From Pleomorphomonas sp. NRK KF1 (GTDB lineage: Bacteria > Pseudomonadota > Alphaproteobacteria > Rhizobiales > Pleomorphomonadaceae): a DNA stretch of 64,000 nt. Position 1 is the stretch's first letter; every line of letters starts with the position of its first letter. The notes beneath the pieces are model-generated. The model did not search any database. It was not told the origin of the DNA and was given only the letters and a program-made list of their open reading frames with translations. The translations under genes were made by a program, and so were the position numbers. The stretch covers positions 388,629 through 452,628 of the forward strand of contig NZ_JAMDLH010000003.1 of assembly GCF_023721755.1 (NCBI RefSeq), in the 5' to 3' direction. Of this stretch, positions 17,471 to 26,198 are shown piece by piece.

Positions 17471-18235
17471 TCAATCCTTTCGGAAGGCCACGCCCGCCAA
17501 CCATCCGGTGAGGCAGGCGACGACCACGGTGGCAAGGCCGTAAAGAGCTGGCTCCCGGTGGGCAAGATTCGTGATCGTCTGCTCGAAGCCGCCCTTCAGG
17601 ATCGAGAAGTCCTGTGTCGTCTTGGCGAGAAGCACCCCGCCCGAGAACAGGTAGACGGTGGCCGTGTACCAGCCGATCGGCACGTTGGCCGGCAGCTCGA
17701 TTGGCGCCCGGAACAGCTGGGACGACAGGAACTCGACGCTGCCTTCGTTGAGCGTGAACAGGCCTTGCCTCTGCATCAGCCGAAGGAAGGCGGCATCGTA
17801 TTCGGTGCGGATAGGCGGCAGCGCGTCCGGCAGGCCACGCGTCGGCAGCATGTCGAAGCCCAGGCCCTGGCCGGCACGCACGCGATTGCCGGCCACGTCG
17901 ACCATCGGCGCGGTGGTGGCGATGGCCAGGAAGGACGGCACGCGCGGCAACTCGCTGGACTCCCGGTTGATCCAGATGCCCGCCACCCGCTCCTTGCGGC
18001 GGGCCACCATGGAGCGAAGGGGGCCGGTCAGCGTCACGACGATCTCGTAGGGCTCGGGACGAGCCACGGTCTGCCGGTCGCGCTCCACGGTGCCGAAGAT
18101 GACGACACCCGAGCCCGTGAAGTTGGATTCGATATAGACCCGCTCGGTGGAAAGTGCGGTCACCAATGTCTCCGCATGCAGGCGCGGCGAGACGACGGCG
18201 AGTATCGCGGCGGCGAGAAGGGCACGGACGATCAT
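17471..18235 (-). CDS. TIGR02186-family membrane-anchored protein
   Basis: This 254-residue protein has a signal peptide (MIVRALLAAAILAVVSPRLHA), a periplasmic beta-rich domain with LVTALSTERVYIESNFTGSGVVIFGTVERD, and one C-terminal membrane helix (ALYGLATVVVACLTGWLAGVAF). It matches a conserved alphaproteobacterial family almost always encoded beside a TauE/SafE exporter, as here (1 nt apart). A role as an accessory subunit of the exporter is inferred from this pairing only. The start is set at the ATG at 18235, where the signal peptide begins. Confidence 0.82.
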   Translation of the reverse strand: MIVRALLAAAILAVVSPRLHAETLVTALSTERVYIESNFTGSGVVIFGTVERDRQTVARPEPYEIVVTLTGPLRSMVARRKERVAGIWINRESSELPRVPSFLAIATTAPMVDVAGNRVRAGQGLGFDMLPTRGLPDALPPIRTEYDAAFLRLMQRQGLFTLNEGSVEFLSSQLFRAPIELPANVPIGWYTATVYLFSGGVLLAKTTQDFSILKGGFEQTITNLAHREPALYGLATVVVACLTGWLAGVAFRKD

Positions 18236-18236
18236 C

Positions 18237-19160
18237 TCACCACCCTCCCATCCGGCTGATCGAATAGAGTTCGTCCGGCCTCGCCACCAGGTCGACGGCA
18301 AATCTGAGCCCCACCGACAGCACGAGAAGGCCGAGGAGCAGCCGGAGCGTTTCGCCACGCAGCGACTGACCGACGCGGGCGCCGAACTGCGCCCCGACAA
18401 CGCCGCCGACCATCAGGGCCAGACCTAGGATGACGTCCACCGTCTGGTTCGTGGCCGATTGCATGAAGGTGGTGAAGGCCATGGTGCCGAGGGTCTGCAA
18501 CAGCGTCGTGCCGATGACGATGGTGGTGGGGACCTTCAGGAGGTAGATGAGCGCGGGCACCATGATGAAGCCGCCGCCGATGCCCAGCAGTGCGCCCAAA
18601 AAGCCGATGGATGCGCCCAGGGCGATGACCGGCAGGGCCGAGATGTAGAGGCGCGAGCGATGGAAGCGGACGCGGAGCGGCAGGCCGGCGATCCAGCTGT
18701 GCTGGCCAGGGCGGCGGATCGGGAGCGGTGTGCCTCGTTGCTTGGCGAGAATCGCCCGGACGGCCTCCACGACCATCAGCATGCCGATGGTGCCGAGGAA
18801 GGCAACGTAGGAAAGAGCGATGACCACGTCGAGCTGGCCGACTCCGCGCAGAGCGCCGTAGACCCAGACGCCGATTGCCGAGCCGATGATGCCGGAAAGC
18901 GTGAGGAAGAGACCGAGCTTCAGGTCGACCGTCTTCTTGCGCAAGTAGGCGAGAACGCCCGAGGTCGAGTTGGCGACGATCTGCGACGACACCGACGCGA
19001 CGGCGACGGCTGGAGAGATGCCGGAGAAGATGAGGAGCGGGGTCAGCAGGAAGCCGCCACCCACGCCGAACATGCCGGACAGGAAGCCGACCGCCGCACC
19101 CATTCCGAGCAACAGGAAGAGGTTCATCGGCATTTCGGCGATCGGCAGGTAAAGATCCAC
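18237..19160 (-). CDS. TauE/SafE-family sulfite/anion exporter
   Basis: This 307-residue polytopic membrane protein has the duplicated family motif: GFLSGMFGVGGGFLLTPLL in the first half and GFLGALLGIGGGFIMVPAL in the second. Such permeases export sulfite, sulfoacetate or related sulfur anions. The substrate cannot be read here, because no sulfur-metabolism enzyme is adjacent. It forms a two-gene operon with the downstream TIGR02186-like gene. Confidence 0.9.
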   Translation of the reverse strand: MDLYLPIAEMPMNLFLLLGMGAAVGFLSGMFGVGGGFLLTPLLIFSGISPAVAVASVSSQIVANSTSGVLAYLRKKTVDLKLGLFLTLSGIIGSAIGVWVYGALRGVGQLDVVIALSYVAFLGTIGMLMVVEAVRAILAKQRGTPLPIRRPGQHSWIAGLPLRVRFHRSRLYISALPVIALGASIGFLGALLGIGGGFIMVPALIYLLKVPTTIVIGTTLLQTLGTMAFTTFMQSATNQTVDVILGLALMVGGVVGAQFGARVGQSLRGETLRLLLGLLVLSVGLRFAVDLVARPDELYSISRMGGW

Positions 19161-19273
19161 GGCCCGTCATCCGTTTAAAGGCGGTTGGCGGCCAGTATTA
19201 GCTCCTAACCCCTTGCGAAAGTGCAACGGAACAGCTTGTGTCACGCCTTTCCGGCGAAAAAACGCTTCGATGT

Positions 19274-19313
19274 GGCAAAAAGAAAACCCCGGGGAGCCGA
19301 AGCACCCCGGGGT
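19274..19313 (-). terminator. Terminator of the PodJ-like gene
   Basis: ACCCCGGGG (19286-19294) and CCCCGGGGT (19305-19313) form a perfect 9-bp stem. On the minus strand it is followed by TTTTCTTTTTG (19275-19285). It lies 22 nt past the stop. Confidence 0.85.
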
Positions 19314-19334
19314 CGAAGCCTGACGTCGGACCGA

Positions 19335-22300
19335 CTAGATGGTCGGCATGCCCAACGCCTCGATCAGCGCCTTGTCGATCTCGCCGGTGGCGGGTAGTCC
19401 CTTCGACGTCTGGAAGGCGGCGATGGCGTCGCGTGTCTTGCGGCCCATCTTGCCGTCGGCCGGGCCAGCGTCGAAGCCGAGGCTCGTAAGGATGGCCTGA
19501 GTCCGGGCAATCGTCCTTGACGTGTCCACCGAGGCAGTGTGCTCGGCGGGCGCAGCCCAGGCCGGATCGGTCGGCGGCACGTCCTCGGCCTTGGCGTTGA
19601 GAGACTTGGGGACCCATGTTTCGACGGCGAGGCGGGCGCGGGCAAGGTCGTCCTTGGAAAGCACCTGGGCGATGTCGTCACGCTTCTTGGCGCTGTCGGC
19701 GTCGCCACCGGTGGCCGCTAGAGCGAACCACTTGTAGGAGGTGGCAAGGTCACGCGGCACACCAAGCCCACGGGCGTAGAGAATGCCGAGGTTGAACTGG
19801 CTGTCGCGAATGCCGTGCTCGGCGGCATCCTGGAACCACTTGGCCGCTTGCGCATAATCGGGCGTGCCGAGGCTGCCTTCGGCGTTGATCACCGCGAGGT
19901 TGTGCATGGCCTTGGCGTTACCGAGGGCGGCGGCCTTCGTGTACCATTCGGCGGCCGTCTTGGCGTCGCGTGCCGTACCTATGCCCTTCTCATACAGGCT
20001 GCCGAGCCGATATTGAGCCGGCGCAAGACCAGCCTCGGCCGAACGGCGATACCAGTCTATGGCGGCCGACAGATCCTGCGGCACGCCGCGACCGTCCGCG
20101 AAGCGGGAGGCGACCTCGAAGGCGGCCAGCGGATCGCCGCTGGCGGCCGCGTCACGCAGCGCCTTCGAGCCCAAGGCATCCGGCAAGCTGGGAGGCGGCG
20201 TAACAGCGAGAGCCGTCGGCGTCTCGATCGAGGCCTGCGGGGACTCGGAGGTCGGAACGAAGCCGTCGGTCGGGAGCGTGGACGGCGTCTGCGAAAAACC
20301 GGAGGGGGGCGTCGTGACCTGCGGAGGCGGCGTCATCTCGGCGCCGGCGGGCGGCATGGTCGCCGGAGCGGCTTCCGATGTTGGTCCTGCCGGTTGCGGC
20401 TCGGCGGCGGAAGGCTCAGCCAGAGGCGCCGCCGGGGCAGGCGCCTCAAGGGTAGGCGCTTCCGGAGCCGATGAGGTGGACGCCGTCGGTTCCGATGCGG
20501 CGGGCGCTTCCGTAGGCACTGCGTCGGATGCCGAGAAGCGGTGCAACGTATCGGTGGCGATCTTGGCAAGGCCGAGCGCGATCAGAACGACGGCGGCGGC
20601 CATCACCGCCTTGCGCAGATTGAACCTGGCCTTCGGCAAGGCAAAGCGCGACTTCCCGCTGGCCGGAGCGTCTTCCCTGCCGGTTTCCTCCTGTACCCCG
20701 CTGCCGGCCGCCTGGGCGGCCCGCCGGGCGGCGGCGATGAAATCGGCCTTGGTCGGCGTACGCGTCGTGTCGGACACGGCCGGTCGTTCGGCCGTCGGCG
20801 CCGACTTCGGCAGGCGGGGCTTTCCCGACCCGGGTTCGAGCGGCTTGTTGACGTCGAAGCCGGGCGGCAGCTGCGGTTCGTCGATATCCGCTCGCTCGGG
20901 CTTGCCGAGCTGCGGCTCGACGCGTGGCGCGGGCGACGGCTTGCGACCGAAGATGCGCGGCAGGTCTTCGCTTTCCTCGTTTTCGGCTATTGGCGGCACC
21001 CGCCGGGTGAGCGCCTGCTCGATCTCTTCCCAATTGTCCTTCTTGGCGCGCGACGACTTGGCCTCGGAGGGGGCGGTTCGCGCGCCGTCCTCGCCGACTT
21101 CCCGCAGCGCCAGCCGCTCTACCGTCTGCCCGATGGCGAGCAGAAGGCCGCGATCGCGTTCGGCGTCGGCTCTCAGATCCTCGCCGAGGCGATTGATGCC
21201 GGCCTCGACGTTGGCGAGGCGAGCGGGGGCGTCCTCACCGTTCCGGCCGGCAACGGCGGCAACGCGATCGGCAATGGCCTCCACCGACAACGAACTCGAC
21301 ATGGTCGCGTCGAGCCGCTCAAGCGCTTCGGCCAGGGCGGCGATTTCGTTCGGCCGGGTTTCCAGCCGGCTGGCAATATCGGCGATCCGGCTTTCGAGCC
21401 GCTCGAAGGCGGCGGCGCCGATTGCGGGAGCGTCCAGTCGGTCTAGCCGCTCGACCAGTGTCCGCACGTCGGAGGCGAGACTGGCATCGGGACGACCGGC
21501 CGCAGCCAGTACGTCTTCCCTGAGGCTTTCCACTGCCCTCTCAAGGGCGGAAACGTCCTTGCTGGTCGCAAAGTCGATGTCGGCCATCGACCGCGTCAGC
21601 ACGGCGATACGGTCCTCGATCTCGGAAATGCGGCCCGTGGGCACCGGTTCGGCGAGCTTGGCCTCGATGCGGGACAAGGCCGCCGCAAGGTCGTCCGGCA
21701 GGCCGCTGGCCGCCGGCCGGAGCTGGGCTTCCAGCGACCGGCCGAGTTCGGCGAACCTCTCGTCGAGGGCGCGGATGGCGGCGGCATCGAGAGCCACGCC
21801 GGGACGGTCAAGCGATAGACGCAAGCCGTCGATTTCCTCGGCAAGGCGTGGCAGCCCTTCGGTCGAACGGGCAATGCGCTCGATGGAAACCGACTGCCGC
21901 TCCAGCTCATGGGCAAAGCGCGGAAGCTGTTCGGAGCGCTGGGCGACTTGCGACAGCGTGGCGTTTTGCCGGTCGAGACCGTCCTTCCAGAGCGAGAAAT
22001 CGCCGACGTCGCGCTCGATGGCGCGGATGCTGCCGGCGACATCGTCGAGGCGTCGCTCGATGGCGGCGATCACTTCGCGCTTGTCGAGCTGGGCCACGGC
22101 AGCGGCGAGGTCCGACAGGCTGCGGCCGAAATCGCCGAGAACGCGCTGATCGCCAAGGCCCTGATCGAGTCGTTCGGCCAGGCGGTCAAGGCGCGACGTG
22201 ATGACGCCGACCTGGTCGCCCGACGGCAATGTGGCGATCAGTCGACGGATCTCGGCAAGGCGTTGCACGAGATCGCTGACGACACGTGGATTGTCGACGG

Positions 22301-22820
22301 AGGCGCGAATATCGTCGAGCCGTTCCACCAGCGTGTCGAAGGCAGTCTCCAGGGATCGACCGGAACTTGCTTCGATCAGCCGCTCGACTTCGGCCCGGAG
22401 GTCGGCCACTTCCGTGGCGAGACCGTCTCTGAAGGCCGGCGTTCTTCGCCGATCGGCGTTCATCTCCTGGCTGAGGGCACGGACCCGAGCGCCGAGTTCG
22501 GCGACATCGGCTCCTTCGCTGCGACGGCCGACGCGACCGTGATCGACGGCGTCGCGCTTGCGTGAAATCTGCTCGATGGCCCGTTGCAGGTCATCGGGTT
22601 CGGAAGCACGCGGCATCGGTCTCGATACCCGCCGATCCTCGACCGGAGACAGCGTACGGATGCGCTCTCCGAGCCGATCGAGCGACGTCAGGATACGATC
22701 CACAGGATCTCCGCCCTGACGGTCGCGTTCCGATCCGTAGCCGAGCTCGCTCGGTGCCCGATCGTACTGGCTCGCTCCGCCCATTCCGCCGCTCAAACGA
22801 GACGTAGCCCGCGACGCCAT
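19335..22820 (-). CDS. PodJ-like polar localisation protein (coiled coil, one TM, Sel1 repeats, peptidoglycan-binding domain)
   Basis: This 1161-residue protein has four parts. The first 650 residues are charged heptad-rich coiled coil with recurrent I/L-D-R-L units, and a proline-rich linker follows. A single membrane helix (FNLRKAVMAAAVVLIALGLA) comes next. The periplasmic part is Pro/Ala-rich, with about four Sel1 repeats (AIDWYRRSAEAGLAPAQYRLG and similar) and a C-terminal peptidoglycan-binding domain (DGKMGRKTRDAIAAFQTSKG). This is the architecture of PodJ, which marks a cell pole and recruits pilus and holdfast proteins in Caulobacter and Rhizobium. The Tad pilus genes later in this window fit that role. 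The start is at the ATG preceded by GGGGAGAA. Confidence 0.78.
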   Translation of the reverse strand: MASRATSRLSGGMGGASQYDRAPSELGYGSERDRQGGDPVDRILTSLDRLGERIRTLSPVEDRRVSRPMPRASEPDDLQRAIEQISRKRDAVDHGRVGRRSEGADVAELGARVRALSQEMNADRRRTPAFRDGLATEVADLRAEVERLIEASSGRSLETAFDTLVERLDDIRASVDNPRVVSDLVQRLAEIRRLIATLPSGDQVGVITSRLDRLAERLDQGLGDQRVLGDFGRSLSDLAAAVAQLDKREVIAAIERRLDDVAGSIRAIERDVGDFSLWKDGLDRQNATLSQVAQRSEQLPRFAHELERQSVSIERIARSTEGLPRLAEEIDGLRLSLDRPGVALDAAAIRALDERFAELGRSLEAQLRPAASGLPDDLAAALSRIEAKLAEPVPTGRISEIEDRIAVLTRSMADIDFATSKDVSALERAVESLREDVLAAAGRPDASLASDVRTLVERLDRLDAPAIGAAAFERLESRIADIASRLETRPNEIAALAEALERLDATMSSSLSVEAIADRVAAVAGRNGEDAPARLANVEAGINRLGEDLRADAERDRGLLLAIGQTVERLALREVGEDGARTAPSEAKSSRAKKDNWEEIEQALTRRVPPIAENEESEDLPRIFGRKPSPAPRVEPQLGKPERADIDEPQLPPGFDVNKPLEPGSGKPRLPKSAPTAERPAVSDTTRTPTKADFIAAARRAAQAAGSGVQEETGREDAPASGKSRFALPKARFNLRKAVMAAAVVLIALGLAKIATDTLHRFSASDAVPTEAPAASEPTASTSSAPEAPTLEAPAPAAPLAEPSAAEPQPAGPTSEAAPATMPPAGAEMTPPPQVTTPPSGFSQTPSTLPTDGFVPTSESPQASIETPTALAVTPPPSLPDALGSKALRDAAASGDPLAAFEVASRFADGRGVPQDLSAAIDWYRRSAEAGLAPAQYRLGSLYEKGIGTARDAKTAAEWYTKAAALGNAKAMHNLAVINAEGSLGTPDYAQAAKWFQDAAEHGIRDSQFNLGILYARGLGVPRDLATSYKWFALAATGGDADSAKKRDDIAQVLSKDDLARARLAVETWVPKSLNAKAEDVPPTDPAWAAPAEHTASVDTSRTIARTQAILTSLGFDAGPADGKMGRKTRDAIAAFQTSKGLPATGEIDKALIEALGMPTI

Positions 22821-23113
22821 GATTGTTCTCCCCGTTCGCAACGCCGTTCTCGCGGCACGAGCCGCCGGGACGGATCGCCGCCAGGATGCATTCATTGGGC
22901 AATTTGCAAAAACAGGGTAAACACCCGGTTAATCGCACGGTCGTTCTTTGCTGGTTTTTAAGCGCTCTGAACGGAATCTTACCGGAGCGCCCCGAAAACT
23001 GACGATGGCAAAGTCATGTCCATCCCGACCTTGACGTAAAGGGAAGCATGTGCGCAGTTTGACCGATGGGTAGGCAAGCCGTTCCGGCACGGCTCGGCAT
23101 GGAGGGATTAGCG

Positions 23114-23596
23114 GTGAGCGAAAGCGACGAGCCGGCCGCCGAGGCGCAAATCGGCGCCGTCATTGCCGACAAGCTCGAGGACGACGATGGACTTCATCCA
23201 CGTGGATCGTTGTTCTCCATCGGAGATCTGGCTCGCGAGTTCGACGTCACCCTGCGCACCCTGCGCTTCTATGAAGACAAGGGCCTGATCAATCCACGTC
23301 GCGAGGGGCTCAACCGGCTCTACTCCCGCCGTGATCGAGCCCGTCTCAAGCTGGTGCTGATGGGAAAGCGCGTCGGCTTTTCACTGACCGAGATCAAGGG
23401 CATGCTCGACCTCTATGATCTGCGCGACGGTCAGGTCGCCCAGCTCAAGGTCGCGCTCGATCGCTTCAACGATCGGATCGCCATACTCGAAAAGCAGAAA
23501 AAGGAAATCGAGCAGGCACTGATGGAGCTGCGCCGCACCACGTCGGTGGTGAGCGGTCTGCTGAAGGAAAAGGAAGCTGGCGCGCGGCGGAGCTGA
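23114..23596 (+). CDS. MerR-family transcriptional regulator
   Basis: This 160-residue protein has a MerR winged helix-turn-helix (SIGDLAREFDVTLRTLRFYEDKGLI) and then a dimerisation coiled coil (RIAILEKQKKEIEQALMELRR). No metal-binding cysteines are present, so it is not a metal-sensing MerR. The layout resembles regulators of acyl-CoA catabolism genes, but no such genes are adjacent. The start is placed at GTG (23114), 7 nt after GGAGGG. In-frame ATGs at 23066 and 23099 are alternatives. A 20-bp perfect palindrome follows the stop at 23623-23642 and could be an operator. Confidence 0.85.
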   Translation: MSESDEPAAEAQIGAVIADKLEDDDGLHPRGSLFSIGDLAREFDVTLRTLRFYEDKGLINPRREGLNRLYSRRDRARLKLVLMGKRVGFSLTEIKGMLDLYDLRDGQVAQLKVALDRFNDRIAILEKQKKEIEQALMELRRTTSVVSGLLKEKEAGARRS

Positions 23597-23622
23597 GGCC
23601 GAGGCTCGAAGGTTTCCTGCGT

Positions 23623-23642
23623 TCTCGATATCGATATCGAGA
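23623..23642. promoter_or_regulatory. Perfect 20-bp palindrome downstream of merR
   Basis: TCTCGATATCGATATCGAGA is identical to its reverse complement over 20 bp. It lies 27 nt after the MerR stop and 67 nt before the next start. It may be an operator for the downstream gene or a weak hairpin. There is no U tract, so a terminator is less likely. Confidence 0.45.
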
Positions 23643-23708
23643 TTAGTTACAGCCCGAGATGGGGTGATGGGGTATTCTGGGGGCGAATGACCAACCGGGA
23701 GTCCTACC

Positions 23709-24131
23709 ATGCGCGCGATCCTGGCAGCCCTTCTTGCACTCGGCGCCATAGGTATGCCGTTGGCCGCCGTGGCGCAAAATCCGCCGCCCGAGGAGGGCTA
23801 TAGCCTTCAGCCTGCCGTCGGCGATTATCTCAAGATCGATCGCCGGACAGGCGACGTCTCCCTTTGCGCGTCGAGCGGTGGCGCCTGGTCCTGCGAACTG
23901 ATCGCCGATGATCGAAAGGCGTACGAAGAGCGCATCGCCGAACTCGAAGCGGAGAACGAGAAGCTCGAAAAGCAGATCGCTGCTCTTGAGGCGCAACGCG
24001 CGCCGGCGCCGCTTCTCGACGAGGAAGACGAACGGCGTCTCCAGGAGTTTCTGGACCTCGGAGACCGCATGTTTCGCCATTTCTTCGATCTGGTCGAACG
24101 ACTGCGCGAACGGGAAGAGACTCCGATCTAG
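23709..24131 (+). CDS. Small exported coiled-coil protein of unknown function
   Basis: This 140-residue protein has a clear signal peptide (MRAILAALLALGAIGMPLAA, cut after AVA). A short region with two cysteines follows (DVSLCASSGGAWSCEL), then a long acidic coiled coil (ERIAELEAENEKLEKQIAAL). The C terminus is charged. I do not recognise a domain. Similar short exported proteins with C-x9-C and a coiled coil occur in Hyphomicrobiales. It lies alone between merR and mscL. Confidence 0.7.
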   Translation: MRAILAALLALGAIGMPLAAVAQNPPPEEGYSLQPAVGDYLKIDRRTGDVSLCASSGGAWSCELIADDRKAYEERIAELEAENEKLEKQIAALEAQRAPAPLLDEEDERRLQEFLDLGDRMFRHFFDLVERLREREETPI

Positions 24132-24265
24132 CCTTCGCCCGCTTCCGTGGCGAAATCCACAGCTTTATCGGTGGAAACCCGAAGGAAGGTGCTTCGGGGA
24201 ATGGCCGCCCGGCGAGCGCTGCTGCATGATCGCATTTACCCTAAGTGACAGCGGGGAGATGGGGC

Positions 24266-24682
24266 ATGCTCAAGGAATTCAAGCAATTCGCGTTGCGTGG
24301 CAACATGGTCGACCTCGCCATCGGCGTAATCATCGGCGGCGCCTTCGGTGGCTTGGTCAACTCGATCGTTGCCGACCTGCTGATGCCTGTGATCGCGCTC
24401 ATCACCGGCGGCATCGATTTCACCAACCTCTATGTCCAGCTTTCCGGGGCTCCGGTGGCAAATGATCTCGAGGCGGCCCGCAAGGCCGGCGCGACGATCG
24501 CCTACGGCAATTTCGTCACCTTGGCCATCAACTTCCTGATTATCGCCTTTGTTCTGTTCCTGGTGGTGAAAGTGATGAACCGCATGAAGAACGAGTCCGA
24601 ACCGGCGGTGGAGGCGCCGCCGGAAGTACCGGCCGACATCGCGTTGCTCGCCGAGATTCGCGACCTTCTGAAGAAGGAATGA
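24266..24682 (+). CDS. mscL: Large-conductance mechanosensitive channel MscL
   Basis: This 138-residue inner-membrane channel subunit opens under high membrane tension to release solutes during hypo-osmotic shock. The start [28 protein letters not shown] contains the N-terminal helix and TM1 pore segment, and TM2 ([20 protein letters not shown]) follows the periplasmic loop. The C-terminal helix ends EIRDLLKKE, as usual. The length matches the family (about 136 residues). It is single, with a strong terminator just after it. Confidence 0.96.
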   Translation: MLKEFKQFALRGNMVDLAIGVIIGGAFGGLVNSIVADLLMPVIALITGGIDFTNLYVQLSGAPVANDLEAARKAGATIAYGNFVTLAINFLIIAFVLFLVVKVMNRMKNESEPAVEAPPEVPADIALLAEIRDLLKKE

Positions 24683-24688
24683 GTGGAT

Positions 24689-24722
24689 GCTGCTGCGACC
24701 TGCCGGGTCGTGGCAGCTTTTT
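24689..24722 (+). terminator. Rho-independent terminator of mscL
   Basis: A 12-bp stem joins 24689-24700 and 24706-24717, with two G-U pairs and loop TGCCG, followed by TTTTT. It starts 7 nt after the mscL stop. Confidence 0.88.
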
Positions 24723-24809
24723 CCATATCTTGCCTTTTGATTCGTTTTTGGTGGACTGATATTCCCGGATGGTGGCGATTCCCGCTGGCCATCCGAGCAA
24801 GGCATATCA

Positions 24810-26033
24810 ATGATCCCCGACGTTGCCGCACGCTTTCTCGACGACATTCGGCCGACGGCCCGAAACGCGCCCCCAAGTGGTATCGTCGAGGTTCACCTTG
24901 AGGGGTTGCGGCGGCCGGGAACATCGAAGCTTTGGGTCGGCGAAGGCAACCTGCCGACCCCTGCCAACATTCGCGATGCGGCGGTCCGTTCGTTGCTGGC
25001 TGGGGAGACCTTCTACACCCATCAGGCCGGTTTGCCGGAACTGAGGGAAGCGCTCTGCCGGTATCACGATCGGATCTACGGACCGTTCGGCGGCCGGCCT
25101 GCCGACATCAACCGATTCGTGGTCACCTCTTCCGGCATGCATGCAATCCAGATGGCGGCGTCTCTGGTCGCTGGCGACGGTGACGAAGTGATCGTGCCGA
25201 CACCGGCCTGGCCGAATGCTCCGGCCGCTGCCGGACTGTGTGGCGCGGTGGTGCGCGAGGTGCCGATGCGTTTCGGTTCGACGGGCTGGGATCTTGATCC
25301 GGATGAACTCAAGACGGCGATCACGCCGCGTACGCGCGCCATCTTCATCAACTCGCCGGGCAACCCCACAGGCTGGGTCGCCAGCCGTGATCGACTTGCT
25401 TCCATCCTCGCTATCGCCCGTCACCACGGAATCTGGATCGTTGCCGACGAGGTTTACGGCCGCTTTTGCTACCTGGACGGCATGGAAGTTGCGCCCTCCT
25501 TCCATACACTGGCCGAACCGGACGACCGGCTTGTGTTCGTCAACACGTTCTCCAAGAACTGGGCGATGACCGGATGGCGGATCGGCTGGATCGAAGTGCC
25601 GGCCGCCCTCAACTCCACCGTCCAGAACCTCGTGCAATACACGAGTTCGGGCACGGCGGTCTTCATGCAGCGTGCCGCCGTCGAGGCGCTCGACAATGGC
25701 GAGGGTTTCCTGGCCTTCCAGGCGGCACGGGCGCGCGACAACAGGGCGGCCGTTCTCGCCACGCTTGCCGCGGCGGACGGCGTGACGATGTCGCCACCCG
25801 ACGGAGCCTTTTATCTGTTCTTCTCCCTCGACGGCGAGAGCGACACGCGCCGGCTTTGTCTCGACATGGTGCGCGAGGCGGGGGTGGGAATAGCGCCCGG
25901 CACCGCGTTCGGCCGAGGTGGAGAGCGATTCATGCGCCTGTGTTTTGCCGGCGATCCGCAGGAAATCACCACCGCGCTCGGCCGGCTGTCAACCTGGCTC
26001 GCCACGCGCCGGCACGCCACCGTAGGCATTTAG
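24810..26033 (+). CDS. Class I/II PLP-dependent aminotransferase
   Basis: This 407-residue fold-type I aminotransferase has the INSPGNPTG motif, an Asp-Glu-Val-Tyr segment (IVADEVYGRF) and the PLP lysine in TFSKNWAMTGWRIGW. The substrate cannot be assigned from sequence. The general layout is that of aspartate-type or alanine-type aminotransferases. The TTSGMHAIQMAA segment is where the cofactor phosphate binds. It lies alone between mscL and fixL. An AT-rich run (26030-26110) with the fixL promoter follows. Confidence 0.85.
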   Translation: MIPDVAARFLDDIRPTARNAPPSGIVEVHLEGLRRPGTSKLWVGEGNLPTPANIRDAAVRSLLAGETFYTHQAGLPELREALCRYHDRIYGPFGGRPADINRFVVTSSGMHAIQMAASLVAGDGDEVIVPTPAWPNAPAAAGLCGAVVREVPMRFGSTGWDLDPDELKTAITPRTRAIFINSPGNPTGWVASRDRLASILAIARHHGIWIVADEVYGRFCYLDGMEVAPSFHTLAEPDDRLVFVNTFSKNWAMTGWRIGWIEVPAALNSTVQNLVQYTSSGTAVFMQRAAVEALDNGEGFLAFQAARARDNRAAVLATLAAADGVTMSPPDGAFYLFFSLDGESDTRRLCLDMVREAGVGIAPGTAFGRGGERFMRLCFAGDPQEITTALGRLSTWLATRRHATVGI

Positions 26034-26198
26034 TGATTTTTTACGGACATTTGCGTTTGAATTTGATCTGGAACAGTTCCTTTTCCTTGGAAGTCGTGCA
26101 TGTTACATCCGGACTTGCACTGAAGGGCTGTTCCTGATTTGACAGATTTCGGGGCGAGGTTGTGGCCCCATCTGGATGAAGGGGAGAGCGAGGCGGAT

